From assembly GCF_000499845.2 (NCBI RefSeq), contig NC_023757.2, positions 42,263,798-42,327,797 on the forward strand: a DNA stretch of 64,000 nt, read 5' to 3'. Position 1 is the stretch's first letter, and every line of letters begins with the position of its first letter. Below the pieces are notes generated by a model. It saw nothing but the letters and a program-made list of their open reading frames with translations, searched no databases and was not told where the DNA came from. Below are positions 12,701-23,900 of this stretch, piece after piece. The DNA is from Phaseolus vulgaris. Taxonomy: Eukaryota; Streptophyta; Magnoliopsida; Fabales; Fabaceae. A program made the position numbers and the translations under genes.

Positions 12701-14169
12701 ATGTTATCAATTTTAGTAAAACATTGATTTTTTTGTATTTTTAAAAATTAATCATGCTTTTTAATGGGTACACAGTAATACATATATTAAGAGAGTAGTA
12801 TTTTAAAAATCAATTTTTTCTTTTGACATTTTTAATACATGTAAAAATAATTTAAATAAATCATGATTGAGAGCGTATTTGATAAGATTAATAAGTTAGA
12901 TATTAACTTATTTTACTAATTTATAAGTTATTTTATCAAATATGAATATATTCAGTAAAATCATCAAAGTAACTTTACTTATTTTATAAGTTTTTGGCAT
13001 ATTAATTATAGAGTGTGTTTGGTGAGATTAATAACATAGTATTAACAACACAACAGTATTTGATAAGTATATTAAAATAGTATATTTTATTAATTTATAG
13101 CGTATAAGTTACAAGCTTCTAATTTACGAGATAGTTTAACTTATTTAATTTAATTTAATTATTATATTTTATATTTTAATACATTTTCTTATTATTCTAT
13201 ATTTATTTTAATTTATTTTAATTTTATAAAACAACTAATTATTACATTATTTTTAATATTTGTTGAGTTACTTTTTTTATATAATTGAAATTAAAAAATA
13301 TTTAACATCATAAATTGAAGTAACTAATATTTCATTACATAATGTTATATAAAAATTACACTGAATATTGTAAAAAGAAAATAATTAATGCAATAATAGT
13401 TTAAATTGAGAAATAAAATAAATTTGTAAAAAAAAAAAAAAAAAAAATTATCAATATTTATTGTTGTTAAAACAAAATATTTGCTTCCAATGACTATTGT
13501 TTACCCTAAGTATCTATTAGATATATGCTATTAAAGATAATTTTAGATATTTTGCATTCACAAGTTGTGAGAATAATTCATCCAAAAGAACATATTGAGA
13601 GCAAAACTAATTAGATCACTAATAAAACAGCACCATTAACCTAATAAATCTCCATTACGTTAGAAAAAATCGTGATGATAAAAGGGTTAAAATGTTGAGT
13701 AAATTAAGGATAGCTAGCTAAAGTAATTTTTTTTATACTGTTTTAGTTAAAAATGTATTTTAAATTTTTTTTAGTAGTTTATTTATGGAATGATGTTAAA
13801 TGAACAAAATTATATTTAAAAAAAGTATAATGTAATACTCACACTATTCATAAAAAGAGAAGATAAATTATTCTTGTAATATTTAATTAAAATCAAACAG
13901 ACTAGATTATATATTTTGAATATTAAAAAAATCAAATTTTGTAAAGCAAAAATTTAAAATGATTTTGCTGTAGTGAGAAAACAATAAAACTGAGAGGGTG
14001 TGTATTCCTAAATAAATAAAATGGTATGTGGCATTGCTGTGTCCAAGCACCCACGCCAAGGCCACCTGCAAGATTCGTCTCCATATATTTATTCATTCTT
14101 GTCATCTAATTTCTTCTTTGCTTCTCCGATTAGGGCTCAATTTCAACTTCGATTTCCTTTCATCTCAAG
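9707..14169. other. 4.5-kb AT-rich intergenic region
   Basis: No gene was found. It contains a short direct duplication (10685-10730), a (TA)n run at about 12357-12375, a poly-A run of about 20 at 13429-13447, and two diverged copies of a GAGNGTGTTTGGTGAGATTAATAA-like unit at about 12870 and 13013 that resemble decayed non-autonomous transposons. The 10.7-11.1 kb part, with a CGCTTGAGCGAG motif, reads like a worn LTR fragment, but no borders were found. Confidence 0.5.
10685..10730. repeat. short direct duplication
   Basis: AAAATGCAAAGTGCACAAAAA occurs twice, about 25 bp apart, at 10685 and 10710. Confidence 0.8.
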
Positions 14170-15490
14170 ATGACTGAAGATTTTCTTCAACAAGAGAAGA
14201 AGCGAGTGCGGAACCCTTTTGTCCCCATTGGTAAAATCCTCGCCTCTTCAATTTTACGCTTTCAATTTCAATTTCAATTCTCCACATCTTTCGTTTGTTA
14301 TATTCATGTACTATTTGTTTTCTTTCATTCGTCAGTATTTATTTCCGTTTTTTTTTCACTGGAAAGAAGATTGATGGATAAAAGGGTTCAGAGGGTTTAT
14401 AATTAGCAAACTATTTGTTGTTTTAGACAGATATTGGATGGACTTGGGGAGTAAGAAATTGTTGTAATATGACCTTAGGAGGGAATCTTTCATGTTTCGA
14501 AGGAAAGGTGGTATGATCTAGGGTTGTTGTGTGGACTTGGGACTGCGCTAACACAAGAGGGTAAAGACAAATTGTGAGTGATATGCTACTGGGATTGCCT
14601 TATGTGAAAGGGGGCAAAAAAAACACCAAGTTTATAGATTTATAATTATAATTTGCACCTTCCTTATTGTAAGACATAATGTGAAAAAGATAAGAATTAC
14701 CTTGCCATTGATGTGCCGAACATGCTTATATGTATGTTATCGGGATTTATATTACCTTGCCATTACTTTATGAAGGATTATATGTTAATGCAAGAAATTT
14801 ACTTTGGTTTCTGGACTTTATGTGCAATGCTTGAATTGAATCAACTAATTTTGGGTGTGTGATCAATCAAGTTACTAAGTTGCTGTTGCTGGCCATTTTA
14901 TGCTTATGGATTTAGAAAATGATTCCTGTAACTTAAGAGCTTAGAATTCACTTTTATAATGGGAACAAGAGTCTTGTTTTTTAAGATTGACAAAATGTGA
15001 AGGACATGGGGTGCATAATGGTAGCATTCTGGTAGGGCTTCCCTTTACAATAAATTCGCATTCACTCTGCTTGCGAATGTGCAAATGAAATTATCTCTTT
15101 GCATTTGCAAAGGAAGAAATAAGGAATTTGATAATTTTAAATTTAAGTTGTAATTTGGAATGGAGTATGCATTGGCCTGGGGGGACGTCGATCTTACATT
15201 TTTGGTGACTGGAGATGGCTGATGTTTGTGTTTTTTTTCTGTTTCGCTGGTTGGAGCTTGTTCTTTTTATGACTGTCATTCAACTTTTGTTAGTTAAATT
15301 TGCTGTGTCACTTTCAGGTGCACTTGTTACTGCTGGTGTTCTAACGGCTGGCTTAATCAGTTTTAGACAAGGTAATTCTCAGTTAGGTCAGAAGTTAATG
15401 AGGGCTCGTGTGGTTGTTCAAGGTGCTACAGTAGCCCTCATGGTTGGAACAGCCTTTTATTATGGAGAAAATCCTTGGCGATCAAGTTAA
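14170..15490 (+). CDS. HIG1-domain (hypoxia-induced, RCF1-like) mitochondrial protein
   Basis: Two exons, 14170-14230 and 15318-15490, are joined across a 1,087-bp GT-AG intron. The splice restores a glycine codon (NPFVPIG then ALVTAGVL) and gives 77 residues. The HIG1 domain fills most of the protein: two short hydrophobic helices (about residues 21-38 and 51-70) flank the conserved loop FRQGNSQLGQKLMRARVVVQ. Family members sit in the inner mitochondrial membrane and help assemble or stabilise cytochrome c oxidase and respiratory supercomplexes; some are hypoxia-induced. Length and motif agree with plant single-domain members. The start is the first ATG after a pyrimidine-rich leader. No nearby gene suggests a linked role. 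Confidence 0.9.
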
Positions 15491-17017
15491 ATTTTTAGTG
15501 GCCCTAAACAAAAGTTGAAGCTTGTAATTGTGTGGTTCCTTGTGGGTTTTAGTTATATATGTTTATGTGATATCTTATTCGATCATTTGAGGTCCAAAAC
15601 CCCTTGCCAAACATCTCATTTTTTAAAGTTTTATCTGAACACAACGATTGAGTTCACCCTAATGTACTTTTTTTTATAGTTATTATTACAATAAAATAAG
15701 CACTCAATTATATGGAAGCCTGGTTTTCAATTATTACTGGCTCATGCATTTTTGTATTTCCCTTTGTTGGAAATCTGGCTTAGCCTCTTTTTTTTCACTC
15801 ATGAATGTTAGGTGTATAATGAGTATTGAAACTACATTTTTTTCATACTAAACTTTTGTTTGGTTAGTGAAAAATAAAATGGAACTGGCTACTGAGAAAT
15901 AAGATGGACTGGTAAGTATGTTTATGGAATAAAAGTAGCAGGAAATACATTTTTAAAAGCAGCTGTTCATTTAAAAAAACTTGAGTTTCATCTATTTTTA
16001 TTTATCTTTCTTTTTACTTTTTTCATCTTATTTTCAATTGAACATCTTTTAATTCTTTTTTTTTTTCACTTTTAATATGCAAATGAAAGAAGAAGAAAAA
16101 CTAGTAAAAGTCTTGCTTTGAAGTGCTGAACTTGCTGTTGACGACGTTACCACAGGACAAACCACCGCCAGGAAGATGATGAAGGTCACACTCACTGCTT
16201 TTAAAATAAAACTGATAATATAGAGTGAAATAAATAGGCTATATCCGCTTTTTTTCATATTTGATCTGCATCGTTCATCATATAAATACTTATCTAATGG
16301 TCCACCGATGGACTAATTGTTTCACTACTCCACTGTTTTAGTGATTTTTTTTCATACTAACTAATTCTTCTAAATAGTTTTAATATATTCCACTCTTAAC
16401 AATTAGTAGATTCTAAAAAAAGTATTAAATTTCATTTAAATAATATTGTTTGTATATGATTATACAAATAGGTAAAAAAGTGGAACCTAGGCAGTCGAAA
16501 AATCACATACAAGTCATAAAATGAAAGTATACCAGTCATAAACCGAAAGTATGGTGGCAATTATTTTTTATATTACGAATTTTTTTATCTGAAATAGGCT
16601 TTTGATTTTTGTTTTGGGATTTTTATATTTGGAACACAAAAAGCTTTCTCGAATATATTTTTCCAGAATATATTATTTTCTATTCTGAATTTTCATTTCC
16701 AGAATAAAGGTTATTTTTGGAAATTTTTAAATTGTGTTGGGTGCAGATTGAAAAATGTTGGGTGTAGGAAGAATTTGCCAAGTATGGTTGGTGTAGTGTA
16801 GTATAGGTGGCTCACCTTGCTAGCTTACTTAAGCCCAAATACACATATCTTACCTATATTACTTTTCAAATAACACTCACTATATAAATATTTCTAGTAC
16901 CTAGTCATAAGTATATAAATATTGTAACACTTTTTAACAAATTTTTCTCTTTAAAATCATAATAGTTTTTAAATAAATTTAATACAATCAAATGATGTTA
17001 ATAATTTTTCTTAATAA

Positions 17018-17018
<1 letters not shown>
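15491..17018. other. intergenic, no gene seen
   Basis: The first few hundred bases are probably the 3' UTR of the HIG1 gene. The remainder is AT-rich, with repeated near-copies of ...CATAAAATGAAAGTATACC... around 16510-16550 and no supported gene. Confidence 0.5.

Positions 17019-17090
<72 letters not shown>
17019..17090. repeat. (TA)n microsatellite, about 72 bp
   Basis: Uninterrupted TA dinucleotides, about 170 bp before the Tat element insertion site. Confidence 0.97.
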
Positions 17091-17095
<5 letters not shown>

Positions 17096-17254
17096 CAATA
17101 CAACATAACAAATTTAGATAAATATTCTACACTTTCAAGCAAAAGATACTTTTATAAAAAAAAATATTAACTTTTATCTTATTTAGTACCATTGATTACA
17201 TTATAAAATTGAAAATGTTATTTTCTTATAATTATTGAAATTATCTTCAATATA

Positions 17255-17259
17255 ACATG
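17255..17259. repeat. target site duplication (left copy) of the Tat element
   Basis: ACATG lies immediately before the left LTR and is repeated at 26971-26975 immediately after the right LTR. Five bases is the usual Ty3/gypsy duplication. Confidence 0.93.
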
Positions 17260-17811
17260 TGTACCTGTATGGATATTGGGGACTGAGTAATGTTGGTCCA
17301 CGTCGATACAAGGTGTCTGCTTCAGTCTTGGTTGTCTTGTCCTTCGAGTTTCCTTCTTCCTCGCGTGCCTCGGTCGGCCGGTGGGGGTACCTGCGATTGT
17401 GCTCCGACGCTCAAGTCAGTAATCTCTCTCAGTGAGAATCCTTGATAATCTGAAAAAACATACCTCTCTCCCTTTCTTTCTCTTCTTTTGTATGTCCCTT
17501 TGGGCTTGGGCCCTCTGGGTCATTAGTGGTCGCGACGTGTTTTGTGGTCCTTGGGTCGTGTTAGATGGTTTCCTGGGATCTAGGGGGTGTTCCCGAAAAT
17601 CCAAGGAGTGCTCACGTGTGTTTGTTACTCAGTGGGAATTGTAACCGTTTGTCCCACGTGTAACCATGTTCCTTGCTTAATTAGATAATTTAATTCGGAC
17701 AACGCGGTCGTCCGGTACTGACCGGTATACTTGTCCCACGTGTAACCATGTTCCTTGCTTAATTAGATAATTTAATTCGGACAACGCGGTCGTCCGGTAC
17801 CGACCGGTACA
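17260..17811 (-). repeat. Tat element 3' LTR (left copy)
   Basis: 552 bp, TG...CA. By reading, it matches the right copy base for base, including the internal 82-bp duplication. Confidence 0.95.
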
Positions 17812-17813
17812 CT
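17650..17813. repeat. 82-bp tandem duplication at the LTR end, each unit with CACGTG
   Basis: The block from GTCCCACGTGTAACC to GACCGGTA occurs at 17651 and again at 17733, with only CTG/CCG and ATAC/TACA-type differences between the units. Each unit includes a CACGTG G-box core and an inverted CGGTAC/GACCGGTAC motif. The same duplication is in the right LTR at 26810 and 26892, so it predates this insertion. In element orientation it lies at the very start of U3. Confidence 0.9.
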
Positions 17814-17821
17814 TGCCCCCC
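17812..17821 (-). other. Tat element polypurine tract
   Basis: On the minus strand GGGGGGCAAG directly precedes the TGTACC that opens the 3' LTR. Confidence 0.8.
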
Positions 17822-18080
17822 AGGCTCGAGGTCATGTAAGGACGAAGAGTCGTATAAGGCTCAGGGGGTTATTGAAACAATGCGTGATAGCTGGCATCAT
17901 TAATGTGTGGCAGAGATGTGACGCATGGCAGAGTTGCCGTTTGGGGATGCTGTCACATCTGGATCGATTGAATGGTAGGGATTACATGCCGTTTCGTATG
18001 CCGAGCGTATATGATCGTTGGATTAGATTTGATCTAATGGTGTTAGACGAACGCAAGGGTTTTGCTTCCCATCTCTTTGC

Positions 18081-18090
18081 CTATAAATAG
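18081..18090 (+). promoter_or_regulatory. TATA box of the antisense gene inside the Tat element
   Basis: CTATAAATAG is a near-ideal plant TATA box on the plus strand, opposite to element transcription. About 130 bp downstream lies the ATG at 18212. A start site near 18112-18120 would give a pyrimidine-rich leader of about 95 bp. The 260 bp between the PPT and this box is then a candidate promoter. Confidence 0.7.
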
Positions 18091-18211
18091 TATTTCATTT
18101 GTAGAGTTGAGGGTTTTTCGTTCCTTTTGCTCTGAGTTTTGGGTTGCTTGCTCTGTTTTGCTAGGTGCCGATTTTGCCGCCAGTGTCTTCTTCTTCATTT
18201 CAAGGTTAGTC

Positions 18212-19985
18212 ATGCCTTCTTCTGAGGAGTCTTCGAGTGTCGCGGGCTCGTCTTTGACTCGCGGTGCGAGTCAGGCATCGGACGGCCCAAGTTATGATTG
18301 GGTTGATCCTACCGTTCTTTGAATCCCCAGTAAAATAAAGTCTTCGGATAAATTAGATCAGTTTCTATCAACCCATAAAAAATTTCTAACCCCGGATTGC
18401 CCGGCCGATGCGTTATATGTCGATATATGCGATATGACCGACCGTGTGTGTCATGGCCGGGAGAATGCTCCACACGACTTTTTCTTTGTGTATAGTACCT
18501 TGTTTTCCCATTTACACGTAAGTTTACCTTTTGATGATTTTACCATGAGTATCCTTCGGATTCTCAATGTCGCACCGACACAATTGCACCCTAACTCGTG
18601 GGCTATTTTACAAGCCTTTCGAGTTATTTGCCGGATATTTGGACTCCTGCCGACCGCCGAATCATTTTTATATTATTATAACACGTACCCGAGTACCCAG
18701 TAGGTTGGTTGTCGTTATCCAGTCGTCCGGGGAACGTACGCTTTGCTGCTTTTACTACCTCGTATAAGAATTTTAAAGATTACTTTTTTAAAGTGTTTGT
18801 CGAGCCGGACGGCCGGGATCTATTCTATAATGCCGATGGAAGCACAAAATTTCCATTCCATTGGACGGAGAATCCCACCTCCCTTGACCATCGGCTTTGG
18901 GAATCTTTGTCCCCCATCGACCAAGAGATTTTGATGGTCGTGAATCAACTACCGTGTAGGCTCCCTACGCGGGAACTGATAGCCCTTTACGGGTCGCCCA
19001 AGCAGTGGGCGGACCTAAATGGTGAGCACCTTCTTCTTGCGGTCGTTCGGCTGATAGCATATTTGTATCTTACCTTCGTGTTTGTGGTGCAGAAATTGTT
19101 GTGAGCATGGATCCGAGTTTGAAGAAATATATGAATAGTCTGAAGAGGCAGGCTAAGAAGAGTAAAATAGCCACCATCGCTGGGATTGTCCCGCGGATGA
19201 CTGAGCAGGAGGTCGTTCCGGTGGAGGTCGTCCCTGTTCCCGCTCAAGGAAAGAAGAGGGGACGTCCTGTTAAGGTGCCTAGGACGGACGCTCCGTCTTC
19301 GTCGGGCAGTCCCATTAGCTTATTGGTGTCATCCGTCAGGGTGGCACCTACAATGCAATTTGACTTGCGTCCGGAGGACGAGGAAATTTTTGCTACCATT
19401 CCCACCTTAGATATGGTCGAGGAGACGGTTGAGCTGCAGTGTCGTGCGGCTGTGGCAACCAGGGCTCTTGGGGACGAGCTAAGGAGAGTGAAGACAGTCT
19501 CGATTCCAAAATTGAAATCGCAGCTCAATGACTCGGTCGTCTCGTTGAAGGATGCCCTGAAGGCAGTGGATGAAGCCCGGACTGACGCTCAGTTGGTCAG
19601 GAAAGAGCATGAGGCTTTAAAGATTACTTTAGAAGAAGTAGCAGCAGGACGGGCAGATGCCATCAAGGAGCGGGAAAAACTGGCCGCGGAGAAAGAATTG
19701 TTGAGTGCTCAAGTTGAACAGCTTCAAGGGTTCATGTTGAGCATCAACGAAGAGTCATTCAGGCAGGGAGTTCGGCAGGTCGCCTTTTTCCATGGGGTGC
19801 CGGACGACGATGAGCGATACGACTCGAACATGGATGTTGTGGGCGGCCGTCTGATGCCTGTGGGGGACGAGGAGGCCGAAGAGAATGATCAAACAATCTG
19901 TCCTATAGCTGAGATGCCACGTGCAGATGATACCGTACCGTCGGAGGAGTCGATGCAACCGGATGACACCCTTGATATTGTTTAA
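18212..19985 (+). pseudogene. antisense additional gene of the Tat element (Transposase_28-like N-half, coiled-coil C-half)
   Basis: From ATG 18212 the frame runs MPSSEESSS...YDWVDPTVL to a TGA at 18320-18322, then continues in the same frame through a region like the plant Transposase_28 (putative gypsy-type transposon) domain, with FFFVYSTLFSHLHVSLPFDD and QLHPNSWAILQAFRVICRIF. A frame change at about 18685-18705 leads into LSLSSRPGNVRF and PIDQEILMVVNQLP. A 71-bp intron (19022-19092) then joins cleanly to the last exon, ending at 19985. The last part is Lys/Glu/Ala/Leu-rich and predicted coiled coil (about 19420-19750), then acidic. Such antisense genes are known in Tat-group elements; their function is not established. 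The two breaks make this copy a pseudogene unless the parent element was already so. Confidence 0.8.
19022..19092 (+). other. 71-bp GT-AG intron in the antisense gene
   Basis: The donor AATG|GTGAGC and acceptor GTGGTGCAG|AAATTG flank a T-rich segment with an in-frame stop in the unspliced frame. Removal joins ...QWADLN to EIVVSMDPSL without breaking the frame. An intron readable only on the plus strand supports this strand as a real transcript. Confidence 0.75.
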
Positions 19986-20169
19986 TATTTTCATTACCTG
20001 GGCCCGGGGTGTGGGCTAAAGACAATTTTACTGCTTTGTGACGTGTTTTGAACTATTTTACTTTTTACTATCGAATTTATTTTCATGTTGCTATTACCAC
20101 GCAGTTTAATACCGGACGACGGTGCTTTGATGAAGAATTTGATGTCGCGCGTAACTTGGACATTTATAT

Positions 20170-20830
20170 ATAATTTAATTGAATTTCTGACTAAGGTAAT
20201 TTAATTGAATTTCTGACCGAGTGAACGGTTAATTAATTTAATTGAATTTCTGACCAAGATTGGTGAATAACGTTTAAGTTATAATTCGGATAACTTTCGT
20301 TATATCTTCCAACCGAATGATCGGTTAATTAATTTAATTGAATTTCTGACCAAGATTGGTGAATAACGTTTAAGTTATAATTCGGATAACTTTCGTTATA
20401 TCTTCCGACCGAATGATCGGTTAATTAATTTAATTGAATTTCTGACCAAGGTTTGGTGAATAGCGTTTAAGTTATAATTCAGATAACTTTAGTTATATAT
20501 TCCGACCGAATGAACGGTGAATTAATTTAATTGAATTTCTGACCAAGGTTTGGTTAATAACGTTTAAGTTATAATTCAGATAACTTTAGTTATGTATTCC
20601 GACCGAATTAACGGTGAATTAATTGAATTTCTGACCAAGATTGGTGAATAACGTTTAAGTTATAATTCGGATAACTTTAGTTATGTATTTCGACCGAATG
20701 AACGGTGAATTAATTGAATTTCTGACCAAGATTGGTGAATAACGTTTAAGTTATAATTCGGATAACTTTAGTTATGTATTCCGACCGAATGAATGGAGAA
20801 TTAATTGAATTTCTGACCAAGATTGGTGAT
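20170..20830. repeat. tandem array of 91-97-bp repeats between integrase and the antisense gene
   Basis: GAATTTCTGACC recurs at 20207, 20244, 20340, 20436, 20533, 20625, 20716 and 20807. From 20244 on, the spacing is 96, 96, 97, 92, 91 and 91. Each full unit also has GGTGAATAACGTTTAAGTTATAATTC(G/A)GATAACTTT and CGACCGAATGA. Left units keep a TTAATTTAATTG spacer that is shortened in the right units. Tandem repeats in the 3' untranslated region are characteristic of Tat-group elements. Confidence 0.92.
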
Positions 20831-20919
20831 TTAAAGTGCCTCGTTAAAACCTTCTCGGTAGAAAACCCTCCTTAGGGATAAAACTACCGAGCGAGGAAAG
20901 AGTGCACTAAGTTTATTCA

Positions 20920-23900
20920 TCAACTGTAATAGAATTTGAGATGCGTGGCATTCCACGTTCTCGGTACAGATTTTCCTGACAAATATTCTAAGTAATAAGC
21001 TCCTCCTGTTGCTGTGTCGGAGATGCGGAACGGACCTTCCCAATTGCTTGAAAACTTTCCTCCGTCCTTCCGGGCGTCGCTGCGCATGCGCCAAACTAGA
21101 TCTCCTTTCTGATAGCTTCGTGGCTTCACTTTGGAGTTGTACCTTCGTGCTGCTCGTACCTTGCATGCTTCTTCCCTTATCTTGCATTTGTCCCTTAATT
21201 CATTGATGAGGTCGAGGCCGACTAGTAGACTTTCCTTGTTTAAGTCTAGGTCTAACGTCTGTCGGCGTAGTGAAGGCTCGCCGATTTCGACCGGAATCAT
21301 GGCTTCTGTGCCGTACGTCAGGCTATAAGGTGTTTCCTGAGTTGTTGACTGGGGAGTACAACGATAAGCCCACAGAACCTCTAACAATTCTTCAGTCCAA
21401 TTTCCCTTGGACGGGCCAAGTCTCTTCTTTAACTCACTGAGAATAACTTTGTTGGCGGCTTCCGCCTGACCGTTGGTTTGAGGGTGTTCGACCGAACTCG
21501 TTATATGTTTGATGTGAAGTTTCTCATAGAATTCAGCTAGCCCACGGTCGGTGAACTGTCGACCATTGTCTGTGATAATGATCTGAGGTAGGCCGAACCT
21601 GCAGACAATGTTTTTCCACACAAAGCTTTGTACGTTCCGGGCGGTGATGGCTGTTAGTGGTTCAGCCTCAATCCATTTGGTAAAGTAATCTATACCCACC
21701 AGTAGGAACTTGCATTGCCCTTTTCCGGGTGTGAAAGGTCCGATAATATCCATTCCCCATTTCACGAACGGCCAAGGGGATAGGATGTAGTGCAAGTGTT
21801 CTGGTTTTTGGTGCAATAAGGTGCCGAACTCTTGACATTTCACGCACTTTTGAACGTATTCAGTGCAGTCTCCCTGTAAGGTCGGCCAGTAGTATCCAGC
21901 TCTTAGAATTTTGGCGGACATAGTCCGCGCTCCTGAATGGGTTCCGCATATCCCTTCGTGTAACTCGGTCATTACATAAGTGACTTGTTCTGGACCAAGG
22001 CATTTTAGGAGGGGACGGGAATACCCTCTCCTGTAAAGATCTTGCCCAATCAGTATGTATCGGGCGGCTTGTAACTTCATCGTTTTCTCCAAATGTGGAT
22101 CGCATACACCATCGGTCAGATATTGTTTTATGGGAGTCATCCAGTTAGGTTGGGTGTCAGTCGCCATGCATTCTTCGGTACCAACACTTGGTTTAGCCAG
22201 GGTCACGTGTATGGCCGACCGGTGGACGCCTTTCTTTTTAGGGTAGCCAATCTCGATAGAGCGTCCGCCCTAGTATTATTTTCCCTCCGTACGTGTTGGA
22301 AGGAGATTTCTTTGAACCTGTTTAGAAGATTTTTTACGAAATGAAAATACTGTTGGAGTAATGTTTCTCTTACCTCATACTCCCCTGTAAGTTGTCCGAC
22401 GACTAGACGGGAGTCGCTCTTACAAGTTATATTTGTTATCTCCAATTCAATCGCCAGATGCAAACCTGCGATTATAGCTTCGTATTCGGCTTGATTATTG
22501 GAAGTTTTAAATTCAAATTTCATGGCTTGTTCGACAACAATCTCCCCTGGTCCTTCAAGTACAACTCCTGCTCCGGACGAACGACTGTTTGATGACCCAT
22601 CTACATATAGTGTCCATCGGGGAGTTTGTTCGGTCGGATAGGGAGTGAGTTCTGCTGTGAAGTCGGCGAGGGCTTGGGACTTGATGGCTCCCCTGGGTTG
22701 GTATTCGATATGGAATTCTGACAGTTCGACTGCCCAACCTATCATTCGTCCGGCGAGGTCAGGTTTGGTGAGAATCTTCATAATGGGATAGTTAGTCCTA
22801 ACAATGACCTTGTGATTTTGGAAATACATCCGCATCCGTCGTGCGGTAATGACCAAAGCGAAGGCAACTTTTTCGACCATTTGGTACCGGGTTTCTGTGT
22901 CATGTAAGACTCGACTTACAAAATATACCGGTCGTTCTTCCGCTTCAATTTCTTGTACCAGAGCGGAACTCACCGCTTCATTGGAGACGGCGAGGTAGAC
23001 CACAATGGGTTCCCGTGCGTTCGGTTTCTGGATGACCGGTGGAGACGCCAGAAATGCTTTTAACTGTTGGAAATTTTGTTCACATTCATCTGTCCATTCA
23101 AATTTACTTGTCTTCTTCAGAATTTTTATGATGGGTCTCGTTCGTTCGGCAAGCTTAGGTACGAATCGAGACAACGAAGTGAGACGGCCGACTAGTCTCT
23201 GGATCTCTTTGAGTCCGTTGGGACTTCACATTTCGGTGATTGCCTTGTATTTTTCTGGATTAGCCTCTATACCCCGATGTGTGAGCATGAAGCCTAAGAA
23301 CTTCCCCCCTTCTACGCCGAACGCGCACTTCTCCGGGTTTAAACGCATGCGGTATTGACGCAAGGCTTGAAAAACCTCTTTTAAGTCAGAAACATGTTGT
23401 TTGCAAGAGTCTGATTTGATGACGATGTCGTCAACGTATACTTCTACGTTCCGACCGATCATGTCGTGGAATACGTGATCCATGAGTCGCTGGTATGTGG
23501 CTCCTGCATTCTTGAGGCCGAACGGCATGACTTCATAGAAGAAATTATCAGAATCTGTTCTAAACGCGGTTTTTTCTCGATCACGGTGGTACATTTGTAT
23601 TTGATTGTAACCTGAATAAGCATCAAGGAAACTTAGGATTTGATGACCGGCTGCACCGTCGACCAGCCGGTCGATAGTAGGTAGGGGATACGAGTCCTTT
23701 GGGCACGCCTTGTTAAGGTCTGTGTAGTCTACGCACATTCTCCATTTTCCATTCGTCTTTTTTACCATCACTACATTGGCTAGCCATGTCGTATAGTGGG
23801 CCTTTTGAATAAAACCAGCTTGAATTAGCTTGTCTGTTTCTTCTCGTGCGGCTTTGCGCCGTTCTTCACCTAGTTTCCTTTTCTTTTGAGCGATCGGCCT

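Noticed and set aside
17416..17644. Frames of 62 and 70 residues in the LTR, repeated at 26575-26803
   Set aside because: Present twice only because the LTRs are duplicates; no recognisable protein and a position at the LTR core.
18062..18211. Upstream extension of the antisense frame from a methionine at 18062
   Set aside because: It overlaps the TATA box and the expected leader, so the ATG at 18212 is the likelier start.
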